The translations under genes were made by a program, and so were the position numbers. Source: Andreprevotia chitinilytica DSM 18519 (lineage in GTDB: Bacteria > Pseudomonadota > Gammaproteobacteria > Burkholderiales > Chitinibacteraceae). From it: DNA of 41,113 nt. The stretch is taken from NCBI RefSeq assembly GCF_000711875.1, contig NZ_JONM01000029.1:1-41113 (forward strand), in the 5' to 3' direction. The notes beneath the pieces were generated by a model. It was not told the origin of the DNA. It ran no database searches and saw only the letters and a list, made by a program, of their open reading frames with translations. Shown here one piece after another: positions 1-7,212 of the stretch. Numbering within the stretch: the stretch's first letter is position 1; the number at the start of each line of letters is the position of its first letter.

Positions 1-120
1 GCCCGCGATGCCGGCCTTGGTGTTGTCGATGACTTTGGTCTTGCGTTTGCCGGCTGCTACGTCAACGAGCAGGCAGCAGTCGAGTTTGGCTTTGGAAACG
101 TCGATACCGAGAAAGTGCAT
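1..120 (-). CDS. IS110-family transposase, N-terminal fragment (runs off window)
   Basis: Reading leftward from ATG at 120, the first 40 residues begin MHFLGIDVSKAKLDCCLLVD and continue with KRKTKVIDNTKAGIAG. GIDVSK followed by a conserved KLD is the start of the RuvC-like DEDD domain of IS110-family transposases, and the first catalytic Asp is residue 7. Known of the family: these enzymes work with a structured bridge RNA, encoded in a non-coding end of the element, to choose donor and target sites. The rest of the gene and the other end of the element lie left of the window, so intactness cannot be judged. Partial only because of the window edge. Confidence 0.85.
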   Translation of the reverse strand, partial: MHFLGIDVSKAKLDCCLLVDVAAGKRKTKVIDNTKAGIAG

Positions 121-334
121 GATGAGAAAAGATCGAGAAGATGAAGAAAGTGCCACGTCGCCCACTTGCCTTGTGCATACAGGGTCGCGCCCTTGGCTAC
201 CGTTCAGTGTCTAATTGGCGAGGAAGGTGAGGCAGCGGGCTTGATCTACGTCGCAAGGTCCAGGCCTTCAGGGTGGGTCCAAGCTGCCGCTGCCTCGTGT
301 GATGGGAGCTAACCATCACGGGAAGCAAGATACA
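121..334 (-). other. non-coding end of the IS110 element, candidate bridge-RNA region
   Basis: About 200 bases upstream of the transposase start carry no convincing gene; the short ORFs here lack ribosome sites and family resemblance. IS110-group elements keep a long non-coding stretch before the transposase that encodes the bridge RNA, and this stretch has the right position and length. I did not fold it, so the RNA itself is inference. The exact element boundary was not located; it probably lies at or near the REP-like hairpins that begin at 335. Confidence 0.35.
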
Positions 335-416
335 AGGATGGGTCGAGCGTAGCGATACCCATCGGCCACACGTACGAAAGCAGCATGGGTATCGCTTTGT
401 GCTCAACCCACATCCT
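335..416. repeat. pair of REP-like hairpins in inverted orientation
   Basis: Positions 335-363 contain arms GATGGGT and ACCCATC around a GAGCG/AGCGAT centre. Positions 384-416 contain the same motif in the opposite orientation (CATGGGTATCGCT ... CAACCCACATCCT). Each copy folds on itself and the two copies are inverted relative to each other. The motif resembles the GGATGGGT(T)GAGCG..GCGATACCCATC repeats scattered between genes in many proteobacteria. Several IS110/IS1111 elements are known to insert at such REP sequences, so the repeat may be the target of the neighbouring element. Confidence 0.5.
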
Positions 417-439
417 ATGAGCGCTGTTTCAACGTCCCC

Positions 440-2359
440 TCACCCCGGCCATTTCGCCGCCGGCCCTGTATACCCCGTCACCCCCAATCCGTTGAGCGTG
501 ACCCATTCCGCTTCGGTTTGCACCCGCTCGGCGATCACTTGCAGGCCGTGGCCGCTGGCGATGCCGGCGATGGCTTTCACGAGGTCCTGGTTGCCCTTGT
601 TCTGGTCGATGTCCTGGATGAAGCTGCCGTCGATTTTCAGGTAGTCGAGCTGCAGTTCGTACAGCTGCGGCAGGCTGCCGAAGTAGCGGCCGAAGTGTTC
701 GATGCCGAGTTTGCAGCCGAACGGGTGGACGCGCAGGGTGAAGGCGGCCAGCGTTTCCAGTTGGTCGCGGAAGCCGAATTCGTTGACTTCGAGCCACAGC
801 CGGCTGGCGTTGGCGCGGTTCTTTTCCAGCAGGGCGAGCAGGCCGCTGACGAAGACGGCATCGCCGAGCGAGCCGGGCGAGAGGTTGACGGCGAGGGCGT
901 GCTCGGTCTTGGTGAGCGCCTCGAAGGCGAGCCGGACGGCGGCCAGATCCACCTGGCCGGCGAGGTTGAAGCGGCTCACGTAGGGCATGAATGCCCCGGC
1001 GGTGAGGAGTTCGTTGCTGTCCGGCCGGCGCAGGCGCAGTACCACTTCGTGGTGCAGGAGTTGCTGCTTGGCATCCAGCGCCGGGAAGCTCGCGAGTTCG
1101 AAGCGATTGTTGGCGAGGCTGTCGCGCAGCAGTTGCTGCCAGTCTTGCGCCGGCATGCTTTGCACGCTGTCGCCGCCGAGGATGCCGACGCCGTTCTCGT
1201 TGCTGCCTTCTGCTTGTGCCAGTGCGCTGTCGCAGCGCGAGAGCAGGGCGCCGATCTTGTCGCCTTTCTGGTAGCTGGCGATACCCAGCGCGGCGAAGTC
1301 GTTGGTGTCGACATGGCCGCTTTGGCGCAAATCGGCCAGGCGGCCCTGTAGGGCTTGGCCCACTGCCGGGGCGTCCGCCAGTGTCTTGTTGGGCATCAGC
1401 AGCGCGTAGTCCGGCCCGTTCATGCGGGCGGCCAGCCAATCGGTTTCGTGGCTGGCCATGGTGGTGAGGTGGCCGGCGATCATTTGCAGCAGCCGGTCGG
1501 TGCCTTCGCGCCCGAGTCGCTGGTTGATGCCGCCGAGGTCTTTAAGCCGCAGCAGCAGCAGCAGGCCGTTGGGCGCGGCTTCTTCTTCCTCCAGCGCCTG
1601 GGCCAGCCGGCCCATGAAGAAGCCGCGGTTGGGCAGCTGGGTGAGCGCATCGCGGCTGGCTTCGCTGCGCAGGGCGTCGATGCGGGCAGATTGCTCGGCG
1701 AACATGGTCTTCACGCGGTCGACCATGGTGTTCATTGCGCGTACCACGGGTTTGAGTTCGAGGATGCGCGGCTCGGGCAGGGTGAAGAATCGCCGCTCCG
1801 AGATGGCTTCGGCCTGACTGACCATCTGCATCATCGGCCGCTTGATCCAGCCCAGCACCAGTTGCAGCAACAGTCCGCCCGTTATGCCGCCGGCCACGAT
1901 CCAGGCGGCGAGCGCGAGCGCGTTGTGCCACAGCGATTGATAGGCGAACTTGGAGTGGGCAATCACTGACACGCTGCCGGCCTGTTTCCAGCCATCGGTG
2001 ACCAGCGCGTGGCCGGTGGCGATTTCGATCGGGAAGGCGCGCATGAACCAGCCCGGTACGTTCTCCGGCGCTTGGGTGTTTTCACGGTCGACGACGGTTT
2101 TGCCGTGCACATCGGCATAGCGCACCAGCGCGAAGTGGCCGGTATCGAACAGCGCGGAGACTTCCAGCTCGACCACGGCGCGGTCCTTGGTCTGCTGCGA
2201 CATCGAGAGCGCGAGCGAGGCGGCGTTGTCGTTGCTTTGCGTGTAGAGCTGCTGTTCCAGATAGTGGCGCGCGGTGTACATGCTGATGAGGAAACAGCCG
2301 AGGAAAGCCAGCAAGGTGGCGATCACGGTCATCAACCAGAGTTGGCGGAAGAGTGACAT
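440..2359 (-). CDS. lapD: LapD-type inner-membrane c-di-GMP receptor (degenerate GGDEF/EAL)
   Basis: The protein has 639 residues with an N-terminal membrane helix (about 8-28), a periplasmic LapD/MoxY-type sensor domain to about 145, a second helix (about 145-170), a HAMP segment, a GGDEF domain and an EAL domain. Both output domains are degenerate. GGDEF reads GPDYA, EAL reads EVV, the usual DDFGTG reads EHFGRY, and EGVE reads ERVQ. It should therefore bind c-di-GMP without making or cleaving it. Trp124 in GWKQAG matches the conserved Trp by which LapD holds LapG in the periplasm. The start is supported by GGAGAGGAAA upstream. It lies 52 bases downstream of lapG on the same strand, so the two are probably co-transcribed. 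LapD sequesters LapG when c-di-GMP is high and so keeps the adhesin on the cell surface. Confidence 0.9.
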   Translation of the reverse strand: MSLFRQLWLMTVIATLLAFLGCFLISMYTARHYLEQQLYTQSNDNAASLALSMSQQTKDRAVVELEVSALFDTGHFALVRYADVHGKTVVDRENTQAPENVPGWFMRAFPIEIATGHALVTDGWKQAGSVSVIAHSKFAYQSLWHNALALAAWIVAGGITGGLLLQLVLGWIKRPMMQMVSQAEAISERRFFTLPEPRILELKPVVRAMNTMVDRVKTMFAEQSARIDALRSEASRDALTQLPNRGFFMGRLAQALEEEEAAPNGLLLLLRLKDLGGINQRLGREGTDRLLQMIAGHLTTMASHETDWLAARMNGPDYALLMPNKTLADAPAVGQALQGRLADLRQSGHVDTNDFAALGIASYQKGDKIGALLSRCDSALAQAEGSNENGVGILGGDSVQSMPAQDWQQLLRDSLANNRFELASFPALDAKQQLLHHEVVLRLRRPDSNELLTAGAFMPYVSRFNLAGQVDLAAVRLAFEALTKTEHALAVNLSPGSLGDAVFVSGLLALLEKNRANASRLWLEVNEFGFRDQLETLAAFTLRVHPFGCKLGIEHFGRYFGSLPQLYELQLDYLKIDGSFIQDIDQNKGNQDLVKAIAGIASGHGLQVIAERVQTEAEWVTLNGLGVTGYTGPAAKWPG

Positions 2360-2411
2360 TGGTTTTCCTCTCCTTCATGTGCCCCGATCCGTGCACGGAT
2401 CAGGACACGGG

Positions 2412-3086
2412 TCAGAACTTGAAGCCCTCGGCGCGTGCGCGCTCCAGCAGGTCTTTCCAGCGTGAGAGCCGGTCGATCGAGGCGGTGGCCTGGTTGGTGC
2501 CGGTATAGACACCAGCGGTGTTGAAGCTGAATACCGGCAGCAGATCGGGCCGGCGCGATGCGGGGCGGATTTCGGTCAGCAGGTTGTCCAGCACCAGCGG
2601 TTCGGCATCCGGCGTCGGGTAATAGGCCAGCACCATATGCGCTTGCGTGACATTGCTATCCGCGCCGCCCAGCTTGGCCCGCACATAAGTCAGCCGCATT
2701 TTTTCCTCGGGCACGCCCATTTCCTTGAGCGTGAAGAACTTGATCAGGGTGAAGCCTTTGCAATCGGCCGCATTCTTGCCCAGCGTTTCCATCGGTGTCG
2801 CCCAGTAATCATCCTTGCCCCAGACCGCCAGGTTGGTATCGAAGGTGATGCGGCGATTGATGTATTCGTTGACGCGCTTGAGCTTGTCGGCTTCTGCCCA
2901 CGTTTTGCCCGCCGCCACCAGCGTTTGCCATCCTTGCAGGGCTTGGGCGCTGCCCGCGCCGAAGCGCTGGGTAATCGTCTGCAGCAGTTTGTCCTGATCA
3001 ACCTCGGACCTGACCGGCCATGCCAGCGCTGCCAGCAACAGGGCTGCCAGTGCGTATGCGCTTGCCGGAGAAGATCTGAACGTCAT
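2412..3086 (-). CDS. lapG: LapG-type periplasmic cysteine protease (DUF920)
   Basis: With the start at 3086 the product has 224 residues and an N-terminal signal sequence ending near WPVRS. The transglutaminase-like triad is visible: Cys109 in AADCKGF, His150 in TQAHMVL and Asp167 in VLDNL. The pattern WATPMETLG...MGVPEEKMRLTYV is typical of LapG, which cleaves the N-terminal double-alanine site of giant Lap-type adhesins when LapD releases it. It precedes lapD in one operon and diverges from lapE. One oddity: family members I know read DCEDF at the active site with the Glu helping to bind Ca2+; here it is DCKGF. An upstream start at 3125 is possible but would put extra residues before the signal peptide. 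Confidence 0.88.
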   Translation of the reverse strand: MTFRSSPASAYALAALLLAALAWPVRSEVDQDKLLQTITQRFGAGSAQALQGWQTLVAAGKTWAEADKLKRVNEYINRRITFDTNLAVWGKDDYWATPMETLGKNAADCKGFTLIKFFTLKEMGVPEEKMRLTYVRAKLGGADSNVTQAHMVLAYYPTPDAEPLVLDNLLTEIRPASRRPDLLPVFSFNTAGVYTGTNQATASIDRLSRWKDLLERARAEGFKF

Positions 3087-3210
3087 CGGTATGCGTTCCG
3101 GATTTGCAAAAGCCGGACGTAACAAGGCCGCTCCACGCCGTCAGCCAACGGGAGTGACACTCGTCGGGTGGACCGGCGATTTGAAGGTTTCTTTCCAGCA
3201 TAAGACTGCT

Positions 3211-3296
3211 TAAACGGTATGCAGATGACATCACTGACCATTCGTCAGATCGAGGAGGAAGCAATGACCCATATCCATCTAACTGCATACCGTTTA
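3211..3296. repeat. 14-bp perfect inverted repeat bracketing the lapE ribosome site and start codon
   Basis: TAAACGGTATGCAG at 3211-3224 is the exact reverse complement of CTGCATACCGTTTA at 3283-3296. The 58-base loop holds the GAGGAGGAA ribosome site and the ATG (3264) of lapE, so the stem could form on the mRNA across the translation start. Function is inference. Confidence 0.6.
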
Positions 3297-4820
3297 CCAA
3301 CATGCTTTACCACGCGGCATGTCGTGCAGGCCGTGCTGCTGGCGTTGTGCGGTGCGGCGGTTGCAGGGAGTGCTCAGGCGTTGACGCTGAACGAGGCGGT
3401 CGGGCAGGCGGTGACGCATCAGCCGGATACGCGTTCGCGGATGTATGACTATCTGGCAGCGGGTCATGAGGAGGCGGCCGCCAAGGCCCGTTACTTGCCC
3501 CGTGTCGATCTGCAGGGGGCGGTGGGGCATGAATGGCAGCGCTCACCCATTACCGATCCGGTGAGCTTCAATCACCCCAGCGTGGGTATCCAGCTGCGCG
3601 AAACCGTGTTTGACGGTTTCTTCCGCGAAGGCGAAATCCGCCGCCTGGGCTACGCCCGTCAGACCCGGTTGTACGAGGCGCTGGCTGTCAGTGATCAGAC
3701 CGCCAGTGACGCGGCCAAGGCGTATTACGACGTGCTGCGTTACCGCAAGCTGGTGAGTCTGGCGCAGGATAACTACGCCACGCACAAGGAAATCCACGAC
3801 CAGATCCAGGAGCGGGTGAAGGCCGGCGTGGGCCGGCGCGTGGATCTGGAACAAGCGGCCGGTCGTCTGGCCTTGGCGGAGTCGAACTGGTTGATCGAGG
3901 TCTCGAATGCGGATGATGTGTCGGCACGTTACGCCCGCATCATCGGCAGCGAACCGGTGCCGGACATGCTGGAGCCGGAGAACCTTGAGGCATCCATGCC
4001 CAAGCCGGATGACTTGCTGGCGAATGCGATCAAGAACAATCCGTCATTCCTGGCGGCGATTGCGAATATCCGCTCGGCGCGGGCCAAGATCGAAACGCAG
4101 AAAGCCAACAATTATCCGGTGATCGAATTCCAGGCCAGCAAAGCCATCGACGACAACCGCAATGGCATCAATGGCCGCTATCACGATGCGATCGTGCAAC
4201 TGACGCTGAACTGGAATCTCTACAACGGCGGCGCTGATCTGGCGCGGACCCGGCAAAGCGGCGAGGAATACAACAAGGCGCTCGAACAGCGCGATGTGGT
4301 GTGCCGCGACGTGCGCCAGACCACGCAGATCGCCTTCAACGACGTGAACCGGTTGCGCGAGCAGTACAAATACATGGATCAGCATCAACTCTCGACCGAG
4401 AAAGCACGCGATGCTTATCGCAAGCAGTTCGATATCGGCCAGCGCACCTTGCTCGATGTGCTCGACAGCGAAAACGAGTTGTTCGATGCCAAGCGCACGC
4501 TGGTCAATGCCGACTACGACCAGCGCATCGCCGTGGTGCGCTTGCTGGCGCAGACGCACACCCTGTTGCCGACCTTGAAGCTCAATTCACTGGTAGATGG
4601 CGAGCAGCCGGAGCAGCTGAAAGACGTGAAGATGGAGGATGAGCAGATCGGCTGTTCCACCGCGCTGCCGGCCGCCGGCAAGCTCGACCGCGAAGCCGCC
4701 ATGATCGGCCGCGCACCGGTAGCGCCGTTGCCGGCCAAGGTGGAAGAGCCTGCGCCTGCGGTGAAGGCCGCGCCGGCGCCAGCCAAGCCGATGCGGAAGA
4801 AAAGCCAAAGCGGGTGGTGA
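3264..4820 (+). CDS. lapE: TolC-family outer-membrane channel, LapE-like
   Basis: The start at 3264 follows a strong GAGGAGGAA site. The 518-residue product has a signal sequence ending near AGSAQA, then LTLNEAVGQAVTHQPDT, the classic opening of TolC-type efflux/secretion channels. Two alpha-helical repeats follow, with VKAGVGRRVDLEQAAGRL and FDIGQRTLLDVLDSENELF at equivalent positions. The last ~50 residues are an Ala/Pro/Lys-rich tail (PAKVEEPAPAVKAAPAPAKP) beyond the usual TolC fold. Known of the family: LapE is the outer-membrane part of the type I exporter (with LapB and LapC) that retains and secretes the Lap adhesin. Divergence from lapG-lapD supports this specific role rather than a drug-efflux TolC. 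LapB, LapC and the adhesin are not in the window. Confidence 0.85.
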   Translation: MTHIHLTAYRLPTCFTTRHVVQAVLLALCGAAVAGSAQALTLNEAVGQAVTHQPDTRSRMYDYLAAGHEEAAAKARYLPRVDLQGAVGHEWQRSPITDPVSFNHPSVGIQLRETVFDGFFREGEIRRLGYARQTRLYEALAVSDQTASDAAKAYYDVLRYRKLVSLAQDNYATHKEIHDQIQERVKAGVGRRVDLEQAAGRLALAESNWLIEVSNADDVSARYARIIGSEPVPDMLEPENLEASMPKPDDLLANAIKNNPSFLAAIANIRSARAKIETQKANNYPVIEFQASKAIDDNRNGINGRYHDAIVQLTLNWNLYNGGADLARTRQSGEEYNKALEQRDVVCRDVRQTTQIAFNDVNRLREQYKYMDQHQLSTEKARDAYRKQFDIGQRTLLDVLDSENELFDAKRTLVNADYDQRIAVVRLLAQTHTLLPTLKLNSLVDGEQPEQLKDVKMEDEQIGCSTALPAAGKLDREAAMIGRAPVAPLPAKVEEPAPAVKAAPAPAKPMRKKSQSGW

Positions 4821-4834
4821 TGGCGGTAACGTTA

Positions 4835-4856
4835 TTCCCCCTTCAAAAAGGGGGAA
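4835..4856. terminator. 9-bp hairpin between convergent genes
   Basis: TTCCCCCTT-CAAA-AAGGGGGAA forms a perfect 9-bp stem just after lapE and before the end of the convergent phosphatase gene. There is no T-tract on either strand, so termination is likely but not certain. Confidence 0.4.
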
Positions 4857-4910
4857 GTAACACCTTGAAGCGCTTCGAATACGCGGTTTTGCAAGATCGT
4901 AAACAGACTC

Positions 4911-5708
4911 TTACCGGTTCTGCTCCACCCAATGAAACCAGGGCTCGAACAGCGCTTCATTGCGTGCGGCGACTGCCGAGCGTGCCCAGATGGTATCGCC
5001 CCAGTAATCCCGGCCATGCAGGGTGCCCAGTGCGCAGCCGGCTTCCTGAGCGATGAGCGCGCCGGCGGCGTAGTCCCACAGCCGCTGCGCGCCGTGCAGC
5101 ATCAGATCAAAGCGGCCGGCGGCGAGGTAGCACCAGTCGATGGTGGATGCGCCGTAATTGCGCAGGCTGCCAAATGGCGCAACACAGACCACGCGGGTTG
5201 GCAGGCGGCCACCGAGGTATTTGGGTTCGACGACGGCAACGGTATCGGCCAACGCGGCAGGGGCTTCGCCGTGGCCGATCTTTTCGCCATTCAGCCATGC
5301 GCCTTCCCCGGCCGCCGCAGCGAACATTTCGTCCAGCACCGGCAAATAGACCGCGCCCAATACCGAGCGGCCCTGGCGCATCAATGCGACCGAAACGGCG
5401 AAATACGGCAGGCCGTGCACGAAATTGGTGGTGCCATCGATGGGGTCGACCACCCATAGGCCATCCGGATTGGCATCCCACAACGCTTGTTGTTCGGCCA
5501 CGGTCATTTCCTCGCCCAGCACCGGGTAGGGCGCGATTTGCGGTAGTTGCGCGGCGAGGGCGGCTTGGGAGGCCAGATCGGCTTCGGTGAACAGGCTGCC
5601 GTCGAGTTTCTTGCCAGCCGTCACGCGCTTGAAACGGGGCATGACTTCCTCACGGGCGATGGCGCGGGTAAGGGCTTGCAGGCGGGTGAGGGTATCGAGA
5701 TTGGACAT
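4911..5708 (-). CDS. inositol monophosphatase family protein (SuhB/CysQ-like)
   Basis: The 265-residue product carries the three metal-binding signatures of the lithium-sensitive phosphatase family: GEE (Glu66-Glu67), DPIDGTTNF at 88-96 and WDYAAGALIAQEAG at 211-224. These residues bind two or three Mg2+ ions and hydrolyse a phosphomonoester such as inositol-1-phosphate, PAP or histidinol phosphate. The family cannot be subdivided safely from motifs alone, so no gene symbol is given. The length is normal and no signal peptide is seen, so it is cytoplasmic. It is a single gene, convergent with lapE; the start at 5708 is the first ATG. Confidence 0.88.
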   Translation of the reverse strand: MSNLDTLTRLQALTRAIAREEVMPRFKRVTAGKKLDGSLFTEADLASQAALAAQLPQIAPYPVLGEEMTVAEQQALWDANPDGLWVVDPIDGTTNFVHGLPYFAVSVALMRQGRSVLGAVYLPVLDEMFAAAAGEGAWLNGEKIGHGEAPAALADTVAVVEPKYLGGRLPTRVVCVAPFGSLRNYGASTIDWCYLAAGRFDLMLHGAQRLWDYAAGALIAQEAGCALGTLHGRDYWGDTIWARSAVAARNEALFEPWFHWVEQNR

Positions 5709-6012
5709 GGCGGCAAGGCTGGACAGGGCAGCAGCTGGTAAGCAATACGGATGATTCTATCGTGCGATGGCTTGGCCGTTGCGGCTAAAACGATTGTTTT
5801 TTAAGCTCAAATTCATACGGGCGAAATCCAACGGCATTCCTAGGGAAATCCCCCGTTATGTGTAACTGAAAACTCCACACTACAATCAACTCACTTTGTG
5901 CCATTGACAAAGTTTGGTGCAGCGTTCGCACCAAGCTTGAAGCAAGCGACCCGGGAGATGGGCAAGAGTGGTCTGGCACATGGCGTCGATAACCGAATAA
6001 CGAGGTTCCGGA
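5709..6012. other. intergenic stretch with divergent promoters expected
   Basis: About 300 bases separate the phosphatase and esterase starts. TACAAT at 5881-5886 would make a reasonable -10 for the esterase but has no good -35. TTGACA at 5903-5908 has no good -10. I see no gene or structured RNA here. Confidence 0.4.
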
Positions 6013-7068
6013 ATGAAGAATCAAGTCTGGCAAAAGTGGGTCGCGGTCAGTGCATTGAGCGTGTTGCTGGCTGCTTGTGGTGGTGGCGGTGGATCAGATA
6101 CACCCGCGCCGATATCGAGTAAGGCATCGATCAGCAGCGTGGTCTCGTTCGGGGATAGCCTGAGCGACGCAGGCACCTATGTGGCGGCCAAGGCGGCGGG
6201 CGGTGGCAAGTTCACCACCAATCCCGGCAAAGTGTGGGTTGAAAATGTAGCTGCCTACTATGGCATTACGATTGTGCCGGCTGAGACCAGTGGTTTCGGC
6301 GTGCCAACCACCACCAACCCGAACGGTTATGCCTATGGCCAGGGTGGTTCGCGGGTCAGTGATCCGAACGGGATCAATCATGCAGGCGGCGCGACCACGC
6401 TGCCAATCACGTCACAAATGGCCAACTACCTGACCAACCACACCGCATTCAATGCCAAGCAGCTGGTGTTGATTCAGGGCGGGCCGAACGACATCTTCAC
6501 GCATTTGGCGATTCTGGGTGCTGGCGGTGAAACGCAGAATGCCGCGCAAACTGCCATCATCACTGCCGCAACCCAGTTGGTTGGCGTCGTACAGACGGCG
6601 GCCACCAAGGGGGCACAATACATCGTGGTTGCTGGCGTACCCGATATGGGCTCCGCGCCACTATTTGCTGGTAATCCAACTGGGGCGGCCGGTGCAACCA
6701 GTCTCTCGCTGGTGTTCAATACCGCTCTGCAAACGGGGTTGGGTCAGCTGAAAGCTGCGCTGCCTAGCACGATCAAGATCATCTATATCGATGCCTTCAC
6801 CTACATTGATTACGTGGCGGCACACAGCGCAGACCCGGCATTTGGCTTCAAGCATTCGCTTGATGCCGTGGCATGCGATGCAGCCAAGATCAATGCGATC
6901 GCACCGACTGCTGGCGGCAGCTCGCTGTTCTGCTCGGCCAATACCTTGACCGAAGCGGGCGCGGATCAGACGTATATGTTCGCCGACGGCATCCACCCGA
7001 CGACCAGGCTGCATAGCCTGATATCGGACTACGTGATTGGCCGGGTCGAGGCGGCGTTCAATCCGTAG
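6013..7068 (+). CDS. GDSL/SGNH-family lipoprotein esterase
   Basis: The 351-residue product starts with a lipoprotein signal: a hydrophobic helix, then LLAAC with lipidated Cys22, then a Gly/Ser linker. The SGNH hydrolase blocks follow in order: block I VVSFGDSLSDAG with nucleophile Ser49, block II GQGGSR with the oxyanion Gly, block III QGGPND with Asn159, and block V FADGIHPTT with Asp325 and His328. It should hydrolyse acyl or aryl esters while anchored to a membrane, probably the outer membrane. The overall pattern resembles outer-membrane GDSL lipases but lacks the C-terminal autotransporter barrel (total length only 351). It is a single gene ended by a strong terminator. Confidence 0.88.
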   Translation: MKNQVWQKWVAVSALSVLLAACGGGGGSDTPAPISSKASISSVVSFGDSLSDAGTYVAAKAAGGGKFTTNPGKVWVENVAAYYGITIVPAETSGFGVPTTTNPNGYAYGQGGSRVSDPNGINHAGGATTLPITSQMANYLTNHTAFNAKQLVLIQGGPNDIFTHLAILGAGGETQNAAQTAIITAATQLVGVVQTAATKGAQYIVVAGVPDMGSAPLFAGNPTGAAGATSLSLVFNTALQTGLGQLKAALPSTIKIIYIDAFTYIDYVAAHSADPAFGFKHSLDAVACDAAKINAIAPTAGGSSLFCSANTLTEAGADQTYMFADGIHPTTRLHSLISDYVIGRVEAAFNP

Positions 7069-7145
7069 CAACGTTGAGCCCATTGGGCTCCAGTCGGGAT
7101 TTCCGCTGGAGCCTGATTGGAACAAGTCATCGCAGTAAACAAAAT

Positions 7146-7170
7146 AGCCACCCCAAGGGGTGGCTGTTTT
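7146..7170. terminator. terminator between convergent esterase and phosphoketolase genes
   Basis: AGCCACCCC-AA-GGGGTGGCT is a 9-bp perfect stem followed by GTTTT on the plus strand and preceded by AAAAT, so it can act in both directions. A smaller hairpin, GAGCCC-ATT-GGGCTC, lies at 7076-7090. Confidence 0.75.
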
Positions 7171-7212
7171 GCTTTGGTGGCGGCGGGTTAGCCGCCAACC
7201 AAGCTGGCTAAA

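Noticed and set aside
440-2359. Active diguanylate cyclase or phosphodiesterase
   Set aside because: Both GGDEF and EAL catalytic signatures are replaced and the gene sits beside lapG, which fits the receptor LapD instead.
5903-5908. TTGACA as -35 of the esterase promoter
   Set aside because: No acceptable -10 is found 16-18 bases downstream.
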